Source: Neobacillus driksii (GTDB taxonomy: Bacteria > Bacillota > Bacilli > Bacillales > Cytobacillaceae). From it: a DNA stretch of 64,000 nucleotides. Position numbers and translations under genes: made by a program. Below are positions 1 through 8,196 of this stretch, piece after piece. The notes beneath the pieces are model-generated. The model did not search any database and was not told the DNA's origin. It saw only the letters and a program-made list of their open reading frames with translations. Location of the stretch: assembly GCF_013409995.1 (NCBI RefSeq), contig NZ_JACCBX010000011.1, forward strand, positions 1 through 64,000, in the 5' to 3' direction. Each line of letters begins with the position of its first letter. Position 1 is the first letter of the stretch.

Positions 1-1
1 A

Positions 2-421
2 TATAATATTATCAAATCTATCCCTGGTATCGGAGAAAAAATCGCTGCAACGATCATTTCAGAAATTGGAGAGATAGATCGATTTACTGATCCTAAAAAG
101 CTGGTAGCTTTCGCTGGAGTTGATCCTAGTGTATTCGAATCTGGAAAGTTTTCTGCCACTAAGAATCGAATTACAAAAAGAGGGTCCAGTAGGCTTCGTC
201 ACGCCTTATATATGGCTGTTCGTTGTGCCATTCGTGATTGCCGTAAAAAGAAAACAACGGATGAAATCATCCCTCGCAATAAGAAAATGCGAGAGTTTTA
301 CGACAAGAAACGTGGCGAAGGAAAACCCTTTAAAGTAGCTGTAATTGCATGTGTAAATAAACTCTTACATTGGATATTTGCCCTTTTAAAGAACAGAACC
401 ACTTTCCAAGATATAGCTTAG
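2..421 (+). mobile_element. IS110-family transposase, C-terminal part (cut by window edge)
   Basis: An open frame runs in from the left edge and ends at a TAG-type stop at 421. The readable part contains the helix-hairpin-helix-like IPGIGEKIAATIISEIG stretch, then FAGVDPSVFESGKF and KRGSSRLRHALYMAVR, which are typical of the C-terminal Transposase_20 domain of IS110/IS1111-family DEDD transposases. These enzymes move circular IS intermediates without classic terminal inverted repeats. The N-terminal DEDD catalytic domain lies outside the window, so I cannot say whether the gene is intact. A hairpin follows 27 bases after the stop. Confidence 0.85.
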
Positions 422-445
422 AACCAAAAATAAACTAAATAACAC

Positions 446-482
446 AAAACCTTCCAAAACCAGAATAACGGAAGGTTATTTG
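446..482 (+). terminator. Hairpin after the IS110 transposase
   Basis: AACCTTCC (448-455) pairs with GGAAGGTT (470-477) and is followed by ATTTGG. The T-run is poor, so it may be an IS-end structure rather than a strong intrinsic terminator. Confidence 0.45.
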
Positions 483-593
483 GCATGCACATTTTTAGTA
501 TAGCATGAGTTATTTTAAGTTTTTATTGAAAAATATTGACAAACTATTAGCTGGTTTAGTGGAACAAGCAGAAAAAAGATGCCGAATCAGATA

Positions 594-632
594 CCACTCC
601 TTAACTCTTGCTCCTCTTTAGTTTAATAAGAA
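594..632. repeat. Dispersed repeat, half-element
   Basis: CTTAACTCTTGCTCCTCTTTAG followed by TTTAATAAG is a diverged copy of the GCACCCGTTAGTTTAA-type module that recurs at least a dozen times up to 9.4 kb. It sits just upstream of the DUF3888 gene. Confidence 0.4.
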
Positions 633-679
633 TTTCTTTAATTGTTCATAATAAGAGCAACATTAAATGGAGGATTCTT

Positions 680-1081
680 ATGAAAAAAAGCCTTTTAATA
701 TTGATTGCCTGCTTAACTCTTTTCTCTTATTCACCCGTTCAAGCCGAAACCGTAACTAAAAATGATGTACAGTTGCGTGATGATGTGATCCTCAATTTGC
801 TTTTTTCATCCATCGACAAAGCACTCGAAAAACATTTCGGCAAATCGAAGCAGTGGTATTGCCAGCGGATTATCCAAATCAAAAAGGTGGAACCATACGA
901 AACCTACAGCTACTTTAATGTCACCGTGCAGGTAACAACATTTGAAGGTGCTCACGATGTCCCATATGATTTAGTGACTATCACTTTAAGTAATAAAAAT
1001 TCTATGGAGTGGCGGGCTATTGATGTCAAAAGCAGAGGGTTAAAGCCAAACGAAATAACTAAATGCAGGTATCCTTTGTAA
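680..1081 (+). CDS. Exported DUF3888-like protein
   Basis: A 133-residue protein. The ATG at 680 is preferred over the longer frame from 608 because AATGGAGG lies just upstream and because it starts a clean signal peptide: MKKSLLILIACLTLFSY, then a likely cleavage near VQAETV. The mature part contains FEGAHDVPYDLVTITL, which I recall as the hallmark of DUF3888 proteins in Bacillaceae. Function is unknown. It has two cysteines, one of them near the C-terminus (KCRYPL). It stands alone, with dispersed repeats on both sides. Family assignment is from memory of the motif, not a search. Confidence 0.7.
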   Translation: MKKSLLILIACLTLFSYSPVQAETVTKNDVQLRDDVILNLLFSSIDKALEKHFGKSKQWYCQRIIQIKKVEPYETYSYFNVTVQVTTFEGAHDVPYDLVTITLSNKNSMEWRAIDVKSRGLKPNEITKCRYPL

Positions 1082-1110
1082 GAAGGGTGCTTTTTCTTCG
1101 GGAATATTAT

Positions 1111-1220
1111 TCAACTAAACCTGCCCGTTAGTTTAAGTACACCATTTTCACAATCTTTCTTTGCAAAAAAGAAAAAAGGCGACCTCCATCTTGAAGTATC
1201 GCACCCGTTAGCTCAATAAC
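1111..1220. repeat. Dispersed repeat pair
   Basis: Two related modules: CTGCCCGTTAGTTTAAGTAC (1121-1140), followed by CACAATCT, and GCACCCGTTAGCTCAATAAC (1201-1220). About 60 bases of A-rich spacer separate them. The same two-module layout recurs at 1511-1605, 2855-2953, 4279-4430, 5452-5540 and 8055-8142. Confidence 0.65.
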
Positions 1221-1222
1221 AT

Positions 1223-1450
1223 TTACTTTTTTCTGCTAATCAAATAAAGAGTAAATCCAATGAGTATTGATGCAATTGCACCAATTAATACTTTTATATC
1301 TGAAACTCTGGCAACGAAGGTATCCTCACTTGTTTGCTCAATATAAAGGACTGTCAACCACTCTTCTCCAGTAGAAACATAAATTCCCCAAAGAAGCCAA
1401 GCTAAAAAGAGAAACAAAGAAAATAAAGAGATAGCAATTTTTCTATTCAA
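1223..1450 (-). CDS. Small two-helix membrane protein, unknown
   Basis: A 75-residue protein starting at TTG (1450), supported by AAGGGGTGAT five to six bases upstream. It has an N-terminal transmembrane segment (about residues 5-25), a short extracytoplasmic loop, and a second segment (about 54-71) ending in SRKK, so both ends are probably cytoplasmic. I recognise no family. It lies between two copies of the dispersed repeat and no partner gene is evident. Confidence 0.6.
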   Translation of the reverse strand: MNRKIAISLFSLFLFLAWLLWGIYVSTGEEWLTVLYIEQTSEDTFVARVSDIKVLIGAIASILIGFTLYLISRKK

Positions 1451-1510
1451 TATTGATCACCCCTTAAAATTATATATTCGATTTTAGTAAGGGTAATCCC
1501 TGTATCTTAT

Positions 1511-1605
1511 TAAGTTAACCTGCCCGTTAGCACAAAAAGAATAGCCGCCTTTATGGCAGCTAAATCTTCAATATAAGCACCCGTTACTTTAAGTACAATC
1601 CTTCA
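1511..1605. repeat. Dispersed repeat pair
   Basis: CTGCCCGTTAG (about 1520-1530) and GCACCCGTTACTTTAAGTAC (about 1577-1596), then CTTCACAA. The spacer contains GCCGCCTTTATGGCAGC, which can form a small hairpin. No gene is visible in the rest of 1451-1885 apart from a hairpin at 1661-1700. Confidence 0.65.
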
Positions 1606-1660
1606 CAAAATAATATACTAACTAACCTGTTTTCGGAATTCCTACACTCCACTGATTAAA

Positions 1661-1700
1661 ACAAAATGACCTATTCATATGTTAAATAGGTCATCATTTT
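1661..1700 (+). terminator. Terminator-like hairpin without a gene
   Basis: AAATGACCTATT pairs with AAATAGGTCAT and is followed by ATTTTAT. No intact gene precedes it on the plus strand, so it may be left over from a lost gene. Confidence 0.4.
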
Positions 1701-1885
1701 ATAGCAGAATACTTTTTGCGGAATCCGCGTACAAACGGTCTTTTGGATTCAAATGTTTAGAAAAGTGGATGGGTAAATTAATGGTATATTGGATGGTCCA
1801 TTCTAATTAATTTCTTTTATGATATATAGAGTAGTAAGAGTATTCATGATGAGCTCCTACTATAAAAATACTGGGAGAGAAAATT

Positions 1886-2725
1886 ATGAAACAACAAAAG
1901 ATAAAGTTAAATTTAATAACCGCCTTTACCCTCTTAATGCTTTTAATGTTATCAGCGTGTAGCTCGGAACAAACAAAAAATGCGGAAAAAAGGCAGCAAA
2001 TAGAATCCTCCAACAATAAAGGAATGGGCTGGACACATGAAAATCCTGTAACACCAAAAGCAGGTGAGTGGAAGGGGCTTGAATTTAAGGATGGAAGTTC
2101 CTACAAGGTGGCAGCGCCTCCTGCAAACGATTCTGCGGAAACCAAAAAAGAACTGGAAGACTTGAAAAAGTTGACTGAAAATCGTACTGAAGAACAAATC
2201 GAATTTATTAAGCACTGGCAAAATACACCTAGCCCTGATACACTATGGCTCAATAAAACAGAGGAATTAATTAATAAATATGGATTAATGGGTCCCGAAT
2301 CTGCTAGGGTCCATGCAGTTCTTTCAGGAGCAATTTATACCTCCTTGACAGCAACATTTCAAGCAAAATATGAATATTTACGACCAAGACCAACTGATCT
2401 AGACCCATCTATTAAATTACCAGAGGGAATGACGGTTCCGCCGCATCCTTCTTATCCTTCAGGACACACAGCAACAGCCTGGACGGCTGCTTATATACTG
2501 TCTTATTTCTTCCCGAATGAAAAAGACCAGTTAGAAGAAACAGCAGAAAAAGTAGCTCTTTCGAGAGAACAGATGGGGATTCATTATAAGAGCGATAATG
2601 TTGCTGCTAAAAAGTTAGCAAAGGCTGTTACAAATGATATAATTGAATCTCTAAAAGATGATAATGCTCCAACTGAGTATACAGAAGTTAAAAACACAGG
2701 TACAGGACATGGAGCTGGACATTGA
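1886..2725 (+). CDS. PAP2 / vanadium-haloperoxidase-type lipoprotein phosphatase
   Basis: A 279-residue predicted lipoprotein: hydrophobic N-terminus with lipobox LSAC (Cys about residue 25), so it should be anchored on the outer face of the membrane. The C-terminal half carries the three PAP2-superfamily signatures: KYEYLRPRP (KxxxxxxRP), HPSYPSGHTATA (PSGH) and SREQMGIHYKSD (SRxxxGxHxxxD), with the catalytic His in the last motif. These enzymes are acid phosphatases or vanadium-dependent haloperoxidases; the substrate cannot be told from sequence. The His-rich tail GTGHGAGH is unusual. It is followed by a good terminator and appears monocistronic. Confidence 0.8.
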   Translation: MKQQKIKLNLITAFTLLMLLMLSACSSEQTKNAEKRQQIESSNNKGMGWTHENPVTPKAGEWKGLEFKDGSSYKVAAPPANDSAETKKELEDLKKLTENRTEEQIEFIKHWQNTPSPDTLWLNKTEELINKYGLMGPESARVHAVLSGAIYTSLTATFQAKYEYLRPRPTDLDPSIKLPEGMTVPPHPSYPSGHTATAWTAAYILSYFFPNEKDQLEETAEKVALSREQMGIHYKSDNVAAKKLAKAVTNDIIESLKDDNAPTEYTEVKNTGTGHGAGH

Positions 2726-2737
2726 AAATAAACATTA

Positions 2738-2775
2738 AGAAGCCGACCATTGATGGTTGGCTTTATCTATTTTTC
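2738..2775 (+). terminator. Terminator of the PAP2 lipoprotein gene
   Basis: AAGCCGACCA-ttga-TGGTTGGCTT with a T-rich tail, starting about 14 bases after the stop codon. Confidence 0.75.
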
Positions 2776-2854
2776 ATTATTTTTCTTTGATCGTTTTTGT
2801 TTATAGTAATGATTGGCTCACTTTTATTTAGAAATCATAAATGATCCTTATTGG

Positions 2855-2953
2855 AGTAACCTACTTCGTTAGTGCAATAAAAAAAGGGATAGCCGCTGCC
2901 ATCCCATTCTTCAACTCGTGCACCCGTTTGTTTAAGTACAGCTCTTCACAATC
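2855..2953. repeat. Dispersed repeat pair
   Basis: Modules CTACTTCGTTAGTGCAATAA (2861-2880) and GCACCCGTTTGTTTAAGTACA (about 2920-2940), followed by CTTCACAATCTG. The spacer contains GGGATAGCCGCTGCCATCCC, a hairpin. A single diverged half-copy (CCCTGTTAGTTGAA) lies at about 3003-3016. Confidence 0.6.
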
Positions 2954-3048
2954 TGTCAGATAGTTGAACAGGGAAAAGGAGATGCCTTATTTAAGCATAG
3001 AACCCTGTTAGTTGAAAAGCAGTATATAAAAAAATCGAAAACTAAATT

Positions 3049-3079
3049 AAAGAAGCCGACATTTTTGTTGGCTTCTTTA
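3049..3079 (-). terminator. Terminator of nos
   Basis: AAAGAAGCCGAC pairs with GTTGGCTTCTTT across a T-rich loop, just beyond the nos stop codon. Confidence 0.7.
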
Positions 3080-3084
3080 AAAAC

Positions 3085-4164
3085 TTAATATGGTTTAGTT
3101 TGATAAAAATAGTTGGGCTTTTTAATTTCATTATTATATGGTTTATGAAAAATATGTGTTGTAGCTGGTGATAAAGGTGGAATGAGCCAAGTCCAATCAC
3201 CTGTTACTGACCTTTCACTCTCCGATTCTTTTTCTTCAAACTTTTGAAATTGTTGAGCAGCCGTATGATGGTCTACTATACTAACCCCATCTTCCTTAAA
3301 AGAGTGTAATACTGCTGTATTCAACTCTAAAAGTGCACGATCCTTCCATAAAGATATATTACTTTTAATATCCAACCCCATTAAATTTCCTATTTGAGGA
3401 AGCATATTATAACGCGATTCATCTGCTAAGTTTCGTGCTCCTATCTCCGTGCCCATATACCAGCCATTAAATGGAGCCGCAGTATAAGTAATACCACCAA
3501 TTTCCAGAATCATATCCGCAATCATCGGTACTGCATACCATTTCAGGTTTAAATCTTTAAACCAATTGTAATGATGATGGCGAATTGGAACTTCGAGAAG
3601 AAGTCTTTCTGGAATCTCGACTAATTTTGGATGATTCTCATTAATTTGAATAACTAAGGGTAAAACATCAAATTTTCCAAACTTCGGTTCCCACCCCAGA
3701 TTTATACAAGTCTCAGTAAAGGATAAAGAGTGCGGGTCCCCTAGAACACCTTGTTCAGTTTTATAACCTGCATAGCGAATTAATTGGTGATTCCATATAC
3801 GTACCGTTTTATTAGGAGTTTTCTGTGAAAAAATTGTTATTGTAGGGCGTATACGACCCTTATTAGTAGCATATTCTATGTGCTCAAATAAAGCTTCAAT
3901 AATTTCCTCTTCGGTGTTTAAGTTCCTTTTATCGATAACGTTTAAATGATCCCAAAATAATCTTCCTATACAACGATTACTATTACGCCAGCCCACTTTT
4001 GCCCCATATTCTAGTTCCTCGGCTGTGTGTTTATAATACCCTTGGTTTAATATCTGTTTACTAATTTCATTTAACCTATTATCCAGTTCCTGTTCAGTCT
4101 TATTTAATTCTCTATAACAAGAATGAATATATTCCTTTGCTTCCTTAAATAAATCGTTAATCAA
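3085..4164 (-). CDS. nos: Bacterial nitric oxide synthase oxygenase
   Basis: A 359-residue heme-thiolate oxygenase that makes NO and citrulline from arginine, using electrons from non-dedicated flavodoxin-type reductases. The length matches bacterial NOS, which lacks the reductase domain of animal NOS. Visible signatures are GWRNSNRCIGRLFW with the heme-ligating Cys at about residue 65, ICINLGWEPKFG-type sequence in the middle, and WYAVPMIADMILEIGGI and GWYMGTEIGARN in the substrate/pterin region. The glutamate binding the arginine guanidinium is in GTEIG. An ATG start with AGGAGG upstream supports the N-terminus. It is a single-gene unit, unlinked to a reductase, flanked by dispersed repeats. 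Confidence 0.93.
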   Translation of the reverse strand: MINDLFKEAKEYIHSCYRELNKTEQELDNRLNEISKQILNQGYYKHTAEELEYGAKVGWRNSNRCIGRLFWDHLNVIDKRNLNTEEEIIEALFEHIEYATNKGRIRPTITIFSQKTPNKTVRIWNHQLIRYAGYKTEQGVLGDPHSLSFTETCINLGWEPKFGKFDVLPLVIQINENHPKLVEIPERLLLEVPIRHHHYNWFKDLNLKWYAVPMIADMILEIGGITYTAAPFNGWYMGTEIGARNLADESRYNMLPQIGNLMGLDIKSNISLWKDRALLELNTAVLHSFKEDGVSIVDHHTAAQQFQKFEEKESESERSVTGDWTWLIPPLSPATTHIFHKPYNNEIKKPNYFYQTKPY

Positions 4165-4278
4165 AAAAAATCCTCCTATGATATACTATGTTCAAATAAT
4201 ATCATAGTGGATTTAAATAAAAAAAAACAATTGTTACAAAATCAGCACATAATCCCAAATAAGCACACTGAGTTTTAT

Positions 4279-4430
4279 TCAATTAAACTGCTTCGTTACT
4301 TTAAGTACATTCTTTCACAAACTTACTTATGGAGTAAACATTTTGGAGATTTTGTTCACTCCATAAAAAAAGACCGTCTTTGTGACGATCGACTCTTCAA
4401 CTAAAGCACCCGTTAGCTTAACAAGTACCT
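4279..4430. repeat. Dispersed repeat pair
   Basis: Modules CTGCTTCGTTACTTTAAGTAC (4288-4308), with CTTTCACAA, and GCACCCGTTAGCTTAACAAG (4406-4425). The interval contains GGAGTAAACATTTTGGAG/TTCACTCC and GACCGTCTTTGTGACGATCG-type hairpins. The rest of 4165-4651 shows no gene; the short frame across it is repeat sequence. Confidence 0.6.
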
Positions 4431-4651
4431 TCTGGAAACATTCGTCAAAGTTGCACACTAATTTTCTATAACAAAGTGAACTAAACAAACTACAAATACA
4501 TATAAATGCCTATAGAGTTTTTAATGACTATGTACTTGTTCGATGCGGCTGTCGTGTCAATGCTGAATTTTTTTAAAAAACAACTTCTCTATCTTTCCTG
4601 AACAGGTAACAAACATTTCCGCAAGCTTATGCTGCGAGGGAGGTAAGTAAT

Positions 4652-5281
4652 TTGCCGTTTAAACCACATCCCAATAATACTGCTATTGTAATCACAGACC
4701 CACAAAATGACTTTATGAGTCCTGGGGGAAGAGGCTATCATCTGACTAAAGGAACTATTGAACGAAACAATACCATACAAAAACTTGAACTATTAATGAG
4801 AACTGCCATCAATAAGGGATACCAACTTTTCATATCGCCCCATTATTTATACCCTCATGATTATGGCTGGCAATTTACAGGAAATGAACAAAAGATGCTA
4901 TTAGGTCTTAGAATGTATCAAGTGGCAAATGCGTACACACCACCGTCATTTGGAGCTGATTTTGTTCATTCTTTCAAACCTTATATTTTTGATAGAAGAA
5001 CCGTCATTGCAACTCCTCACAAGGTTGCCAGCCCACAAACAAATGACTTGGAATATCAGTTACGACAACATAGAAAAGAGAAGATAATTATTGCAGGGGT
5101 GCTTTCCAACGTTTGTGTAGAGTCCCATATGAGGCATCTAATCGAAACTGGTTTTGAAACAGCTGTTGTATACGATGCCACCGCAACAATTAGTGAAGAG
5201 GATTTTCAAGCTGCCGTTACCAATTATAAAGCATTTGCCAGTGCTACTTGGACGACACAGGAGGCTATTTCAAACTTATAA
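4652..5281 (+). CDS. Isochorismatase-family cysteine hydrolase
   Basis: A 209-residue protein starting with TTG at 4652, chosen because GGGAGGT lies eight bases upstream. It shows the family's layout: an N-terminal AIVITDPQNDFM with the catalytic Asp, a Lys within the ATPHKVASP region, and GVLSNVCVESHMRHL with the nucleophilic Cys (about residue 155). Members hydrolyse isochorismate, nicotinamide, carbamates or other amides; nothing here fixes the substrate. Soluble, no signal peptide, transcribed alone and followed by a strong terminator. Confidence 0.85.
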   Translation: MPFKPHPNNTAIVITDPQNDFMSPGGRGYHLTKGTIERNNTIQKLELLMRTAINKGYQLFISPHYLYPHDYGWQFTGNEQKMLLGLRMYQVANAYTPPSFGADFVHSFKPYIFDRRTVIATPHKVASPQTNDLEYQLRQHRKEKIIIAGVLSNVCVESHMRHLIETGFETAVVYDATATISEEDFQAAVTNYKAFASATWTTQEAISNL

Positions 5282-5385
5282 ATCATTCCCCAATGGTAAT
5301 TTCCTATACAACTTGTCTGAACTGTCCCCAAGTGGTTACTTGGTCAGAATAAGAGCTTGGAATAACGGATGAATTTAGATAGCAC

Positions 5386-5420
5386 AACCCCCTCCAATCT
5401 GTTCGGAGGGGGCTATTCTT
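5386..5420 (+). terminator. Terminator after the isochorismatase-like gene
   Basis: CCCCCTCC (5388-5395) pairs with GGAGGGGG (5405-5412), followed by CTATTCTT. It lies about 105 bases after the stop. Confidence 0.7.
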
Positions 5421-5451
5421 GCTTGGCACAAACATAAAAGAGCCATTTCCA

Positions 5452-5540
5452 TTCTTCAACTAAACTGCCGTTTAGTTCAATAAGAAATCTGCCTCGATGA
5501 CAGCTCGGTTCTTCAACTCTTGGACCCGTTACTTTAGGAA
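5452..5540. repeat. Dispersed repeat pair
   Basis: TCTTCAACTAAACTGCCGTTTAG (about 5453-5475) and TTCAACTCTTGGACCCGTTAC (about 5512-5532). The second module overlaps the 3' end of the DUF6366-like gene. A further half-copy, CTGCCAGTTAGTTGAACAAG, lies at 5819-5838. Confidence 0.6.
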
Positions 5541-5744
5541 GATTGAAGCAATAATAACTCCAATTATGAGTACCAGAATAAGTATCCCCGTACCTTTCCA
5601 GCCTAAGCTGCCTACTAAATCCACAAGACCTCCACTTTGTGCTCTATTAAAAGCATCATTCAGACTACCTGTCGGATTTCTTTTTAATTCTTCTTGTCGT
5701 AACCTCTCTCTTTTTCGTTCAGGAGTTTCTTTGTTTTTTTGCAC
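5529..5744 (-). CDS. DUF6366-like small membrane protein
   Basis: A 71-residue protein with a strongly charged N-terminus (ETPERKRERLRQEELKRNP), a middle SGGLVDLVGSLGWKGTG segment and one C-terminal transmembrane helix (about 51-69). This layout is what I recall for DUF6366 proteins of Bacillaceae; no function is known. Its stop codon lies within a copy of the dispersed repeat, so the repeat supplies the end of the gene and may act on its 3' end. Confidence 0.65.
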   Translation of the reverse strand: MQKNKETPERKRERLRQEELKRNPTGSLNDAFNRAQSGGLVDLVGSLGWKGTGILILVLIIGVIIASIFLK

Positions 5745-5807
5745 TCAAACACCCCCTATAAATTAAACCATTCTTTATATATTTTACCACAAATAACCAT
5801 TATCCTT

Positions 5808-5842
5808 GTTAAACTATCCTGCCAGTTAGTTGAACAAGAAAA
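5808..5842. repeat. Dispersed repeat, half-element
   Basis: TTAAACTATCCTGCCAGTTAG followed by TTGAACAAG, about 95 bases before the HU start codon. Confidence 0.5.
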
Positions 5843-5933
5843 ATAAGGTTAGAGTTGCGAACTAATGTACGCTATGTTACAACTAAGGTACGTCCCCTGT
5901 GGATTGTAAAGTCTTTAAAGGAGTGATTATAAA

Positions 5934-6212
5934 ATGAATAAAACAGATTTCATTAATCAAGTAGCAAAAACCGCAGAACTTTCACAGAAAGAAGCATCTA
6001 AAGCAGTAGATGCAGTTTTTGATACTATTTTGGAAGCATTAAAAAATGGTGATAAAGTTCAATTGATTGGCTTCGGTAATTTTGAGGTTCGTGAACGTGC
6101 TGCACGTACAGGTCGAAATCCACAAACTGGGGAAGAAATTCAGATAGCAGCTGGAAAAGTTCCCGCTTTTAAGGCTGGTAAAGCTCTTAAAGATGCAGTA
6201 GCTGAAAAGTAA
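5934..6212 (+). CDS. HU-family DNA-binding protein
   Basis: A 92-residue HU/IHF-type nucleoid protein: MNKTDFINQVAKTAELSQKEA at the start, GFGNFEVRERAARTGRNPQTG at the start of the DNA-binding arm with the intercalating Pro in RNP, and PAFKAGKALKDAV at the end. It forms dimers that bend DNA. AAAGGAG lies nine to ten bases upstream of the ATG. It is a paralogue-type stand-alone copy rather than the usual hbs context, so I leave the symbol blank. Confidence 0.93.
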   Translation: MNKTDFINQVAKTAELSQKEASKAVDAVFDTILEALKNGDKVQLIGFGNFEVRERAARTGRNPQTGEEIQIAAGKVPAFKAGKALKDAVAEK

Positions 6213-6360
6213 TAAATAATGATCTTTAGTGTTGCATACAAAAAATGAATGACCATTTCAGTCACTCTTAACTAAATCAGTTCAGAAATCTATATGACCT
6301 ATGATAATTCGTGTTTATGTGATACACTTTATTTACCATTTGAATTACTGTTTACATGTT

Positions 6361-6395
6361 CCCCACTCATTCGTGAGTGGGGTTCCTTGTTTTTA
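6361..6395 (+). terminator. Terminator of the HU gene
   Basis: CCCCACTCA-ttcg-TGAGTGGGG followed by TTCCTTGTTTTT, a very stable stem about 150 bases after the HU stop. The untranslated stretch between them shows no gene. Confidence 0.85.
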
Positions 6396-6397
6396 AG

Positions 6398-6435
6398 GTA
6401 AATAAAAAACAGACTCTAAGATAGAGCCTGTCTAT
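6398..6435 (-). terminator. Terminator of the cold-shock gene
   Basis: On the minus strand CAGGCTCTA-tctt-AGAGTCTG is followed by TTTTTTATTT, about 20 bases after the csp stop. Confidence 0.85.
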
Positions 6436-6456
6436 ATCCAACATTATTATTTATTA

Positions 6457-6657
6457 TTAAGCTTTACGAACGTTAGTAGCTTGGGGTCCACGTTGACCTT
6501 GCTCTACGTCAAAAGTAACTGCTTGACCTTCGTCTAAAGATTTGAAACCTTCGCTTTGGATTGCTGAGAAGTGAACGAATACATCGTCTCCTACTTCGCG
6601 TTCGATAAATCCAAAACCTTTTTCTGCGTTAAACCATTTTACTTTACCTTGTTCCAA
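6457..6657 (-). CDS. Cold-shock protein (CspB/CspD type)
   Basis: A 66-residue single-domain RNA chaperone with both nucleic-acid-binding motifs, KGFGFIE (RNP1) and VFVHFSAI (RNP2). I place the start at TTG (6657), because AGGAGG lies seven bases before it and the product then has exactly the usual 66-67 residues. The longer frame from 6690 would translate the ribosome-binding site itself. The start region MEQGKVKWFNAEKGFGFIE fits this choice. It forms its own unit with a strong terminator. Confidence 0.93.
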   Translation of the reverse strand: MEQGKVKWFNAEKGFGFIEREVGDDVFVHFSAIQSEGFKSLDEGQAVTFDVEQGQRGPQATNVRKA

Positions 6658-6917
6658 GTGTGTTTCCTCCTGCTGTGTGCTTTTGCACACATATATTACT
6701 ATCCTTGCTCCCAGTGATCATTTAGATGAAAAGTTCAACTAATACTATCCTTTACACCGAACAAAAATAATTCTTCCTTAGAATACCATTTTTTGAAAGT
6801 GTTTGCAAGATTACAATCCATTATGTGAATTTATGTCACTTTCTAGCAAAAAAGGCGAAAGTAAACAAGTAATAAATAAAAACTCACATATTCTCGGCTT
6901 ATTAAATAACTCGTTAT

Positions 6918-6962
6918 TGAGTTAAATCACCCTTTACTTTAGGTACATTTCTTCACAATCTC
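6918..6962. repeat. Dispersed repeat, half-element
   Basis: TTAAATCACCCTTTACTTTAG then GTACATTTCTTCACAATC, matching the right half of the paired elements. The remainder of 6691-7061 shows no gene. The part next to csp would be its long leader if transcribed, as is common for cold-shock genes. Confidence 0.55.
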
Positions 6963-7061
6963 AGTTTGCTTTATTTAGTGGATAAGTAGTGGATAGTTTT
7001 ATTGCTTTTCATAAAATTACCTATTGGGGGGAAATTATTCTTGATGGATAGGAGGTTGCAT

Positions 7062-7535
7062 ATGAAAAGGTTAAAAGTTGCGAGGGCATTATTGCCAACG
7101 TTGATGATTTTATCCTGGCTGACGATTCCTTTGCTTGGGAAAAAAGCACTGAAACGATTCTTGCCTGCAAGTATGTTGATGGCAATTATTGTTTGGTTGG
7201 AGGGTATATTGGCTAAGAAAAGAAAATGGTGGTGGTATTATGTTAAAATCCACCCTAAAATACCTGGTAGATTTCCTTTAACTTGGGGACCATTTTTGAT
7301 CGGTTCTATTTGGATTTTACGATTAACTTATGGGAAATTCAAGTGGTATCTGCTGCTGAACCTTGTCATTGATACCATTTTTACTTATAAATTTGTGGAT
7401 ACGCTGAAAGACCTTGGGATAGCCTCGTTAGTTCGTTTGAAGAAATATCAATTATCTATACTCTTTTTTGTAAAATCGCTTCTTTTATACGGAATTCAGA
7501 TGATCCGTGAAATAATTGGGAATGTTGAACGATGA
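7062..7535 (+). CDS. Membrane protein of a local three-member paralogous family
   Basis: A 157-residue polytopic membrane protein. The start at 7062 is set by TAGGAGGTTGCAT just before the ATG. About four hydrophobic segments are visible, with conserved KRFLPAS, KRKWWWYY, WGPFLIGSIWILRLTYGKFK and RLKKYQL blocks. The proteins at 15211-15693 and 38624-39090 share this plan (KRxWWKxY, GPxxxxxxWxLxxxxGxFKxxxLLNL, a short basic-hydrophobic tail). I know no function for the family. It stands alone, with a possible terminator at 7630-7676. Confidence 0.75.
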   Translation: MKRLKVARALLPTLMILSWLTIPLLGKKALKRFLPASMLMAIIVWLEGILAKKRKWWWYYVKIHPKIPGRFPLTWGPFLIGSIWILRLTYGKFKWYLLLNLVIDTIFTYKFVDTLKDLGIASLVRLKKYQLSILFFVKSLLLYGIQMIREIIGNVER

Positions 7536-7571
7536 ACAGTTTTGCCTGAAGTTAAATGAGGAGCTAGAACA

Positions 7572-7748
7572 ATGCAAAACACGAGCGTTCATATGTTATT
7601 TGAGACCCTAAAAAGTATAGAAACTAAAAACTGTCCAACATTAATATTAATATTTATTGGACGTTTTTACCATTACATTCGCTACTTAGAAGGAATATAC
7701 TTATTAGTGGTTGGGGGATTGATGCTCTCGACTTTTCCCTTTAAATAA
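7572..7748 (+). CDS. Doubtful small ORF
   Basis: A 58-codon frame from an ATG preceded by GAGGAG. It contains a hydrophobic stretch (YLEGIYLLVVGGLML) but also spans a terminator-like hairpin (TGTCCAA ... TTGGACGTTTTT, about 7630-7676), which argues against translation. I list it only because its ribosome-binding site is good. Confidence 0.2.
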   Translation: MQNTSVHMLFETLKSIETKNCPTLILIFIGRFYHYIRYLEGIYLLVVGGLMLSTFPFK

Positions 7749-7887
7749 AAGTTTTTTTCATCACCTTTTGGTTCAATACGTAATATGGGATCCATATCAT
7801 CCATTACATAAACTTTGTATTATTTTGTAAATAACGTACAAAATAACACCATGCCAAGTTCCTCTTGTCGCTTGGTAAATATTTGAT

Positions 7888-7932
7888 GTGCTGTCCATCC
7901 TTACATGTAGGGTGGACGTTTTTATTTTTCTT
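7888..7932 (+). terminator. Terminator-like hairpin
   Basis: CTGTCCATCC pairs with GGGTGGACG, followed by TTTTTATTTTT. The stretch 7749-8054 otherwise holds no gene that I can see. Confidence 0.6.
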
Positions 7933-8054
7933 CATCTGGTCAGAAGATCTACAAATCTTATCGTTAGGTGAAGAAGAGGTTATAATACTCCTCTTTATTT
8001 CACTTTTTGATTCAAATAAGACGTAAAAGACAGGTGGATTTTTGTCCCTCTTGT

Positions 8055-8142
8055 TTCACTAACCTGCACCTTTAGTTTAATAAAAAATAGCTGCCATATT
8101 GGCAACTTGATCTTAAACCCTTGCACCCGGTAGTTGAACAAG
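8055..8142. repeat. Dispersed repeat pair
   Basis: CTGCACCTTTAGTTTAATAA (about 8064-8083) and TTGCACCCGGTAGTTGAACA (8121-8140). A GCTGCCATATTGGCAAC hairpin lies in the spacer, the same arrangement as in the other paired copies. Confidence 0.6.
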
Positions 8143-8145
8143 AAA

Positions 8146-8182
8146 AAATAAAAAGCGACCTGCAAAAGCAGAATCGCTGTAT
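8146..8182 (-). terminator. Terminator of the first DUF3231 gene
   Basis: On the minus strand AGCGATTCTGC-tttt-GCAGGTCGCT followed by TTTTATTTTTT. Confidence 0.8.
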
Positions 8183-8196
8183 TAGTCACTGATTGT

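Noticed and set aside
4207..4404. Plus-strand 65-codon frame
   Set aside because: It spans two copies of the dispersed repeat, lacks a ribosome-binding site and has no protein-like composition.
6658..6690. N-terminal extension of the cold-shock protein
   Set aside because: The extension would translate the AGGAGG site; the TTG at 6657 gives the normal 66 residues.
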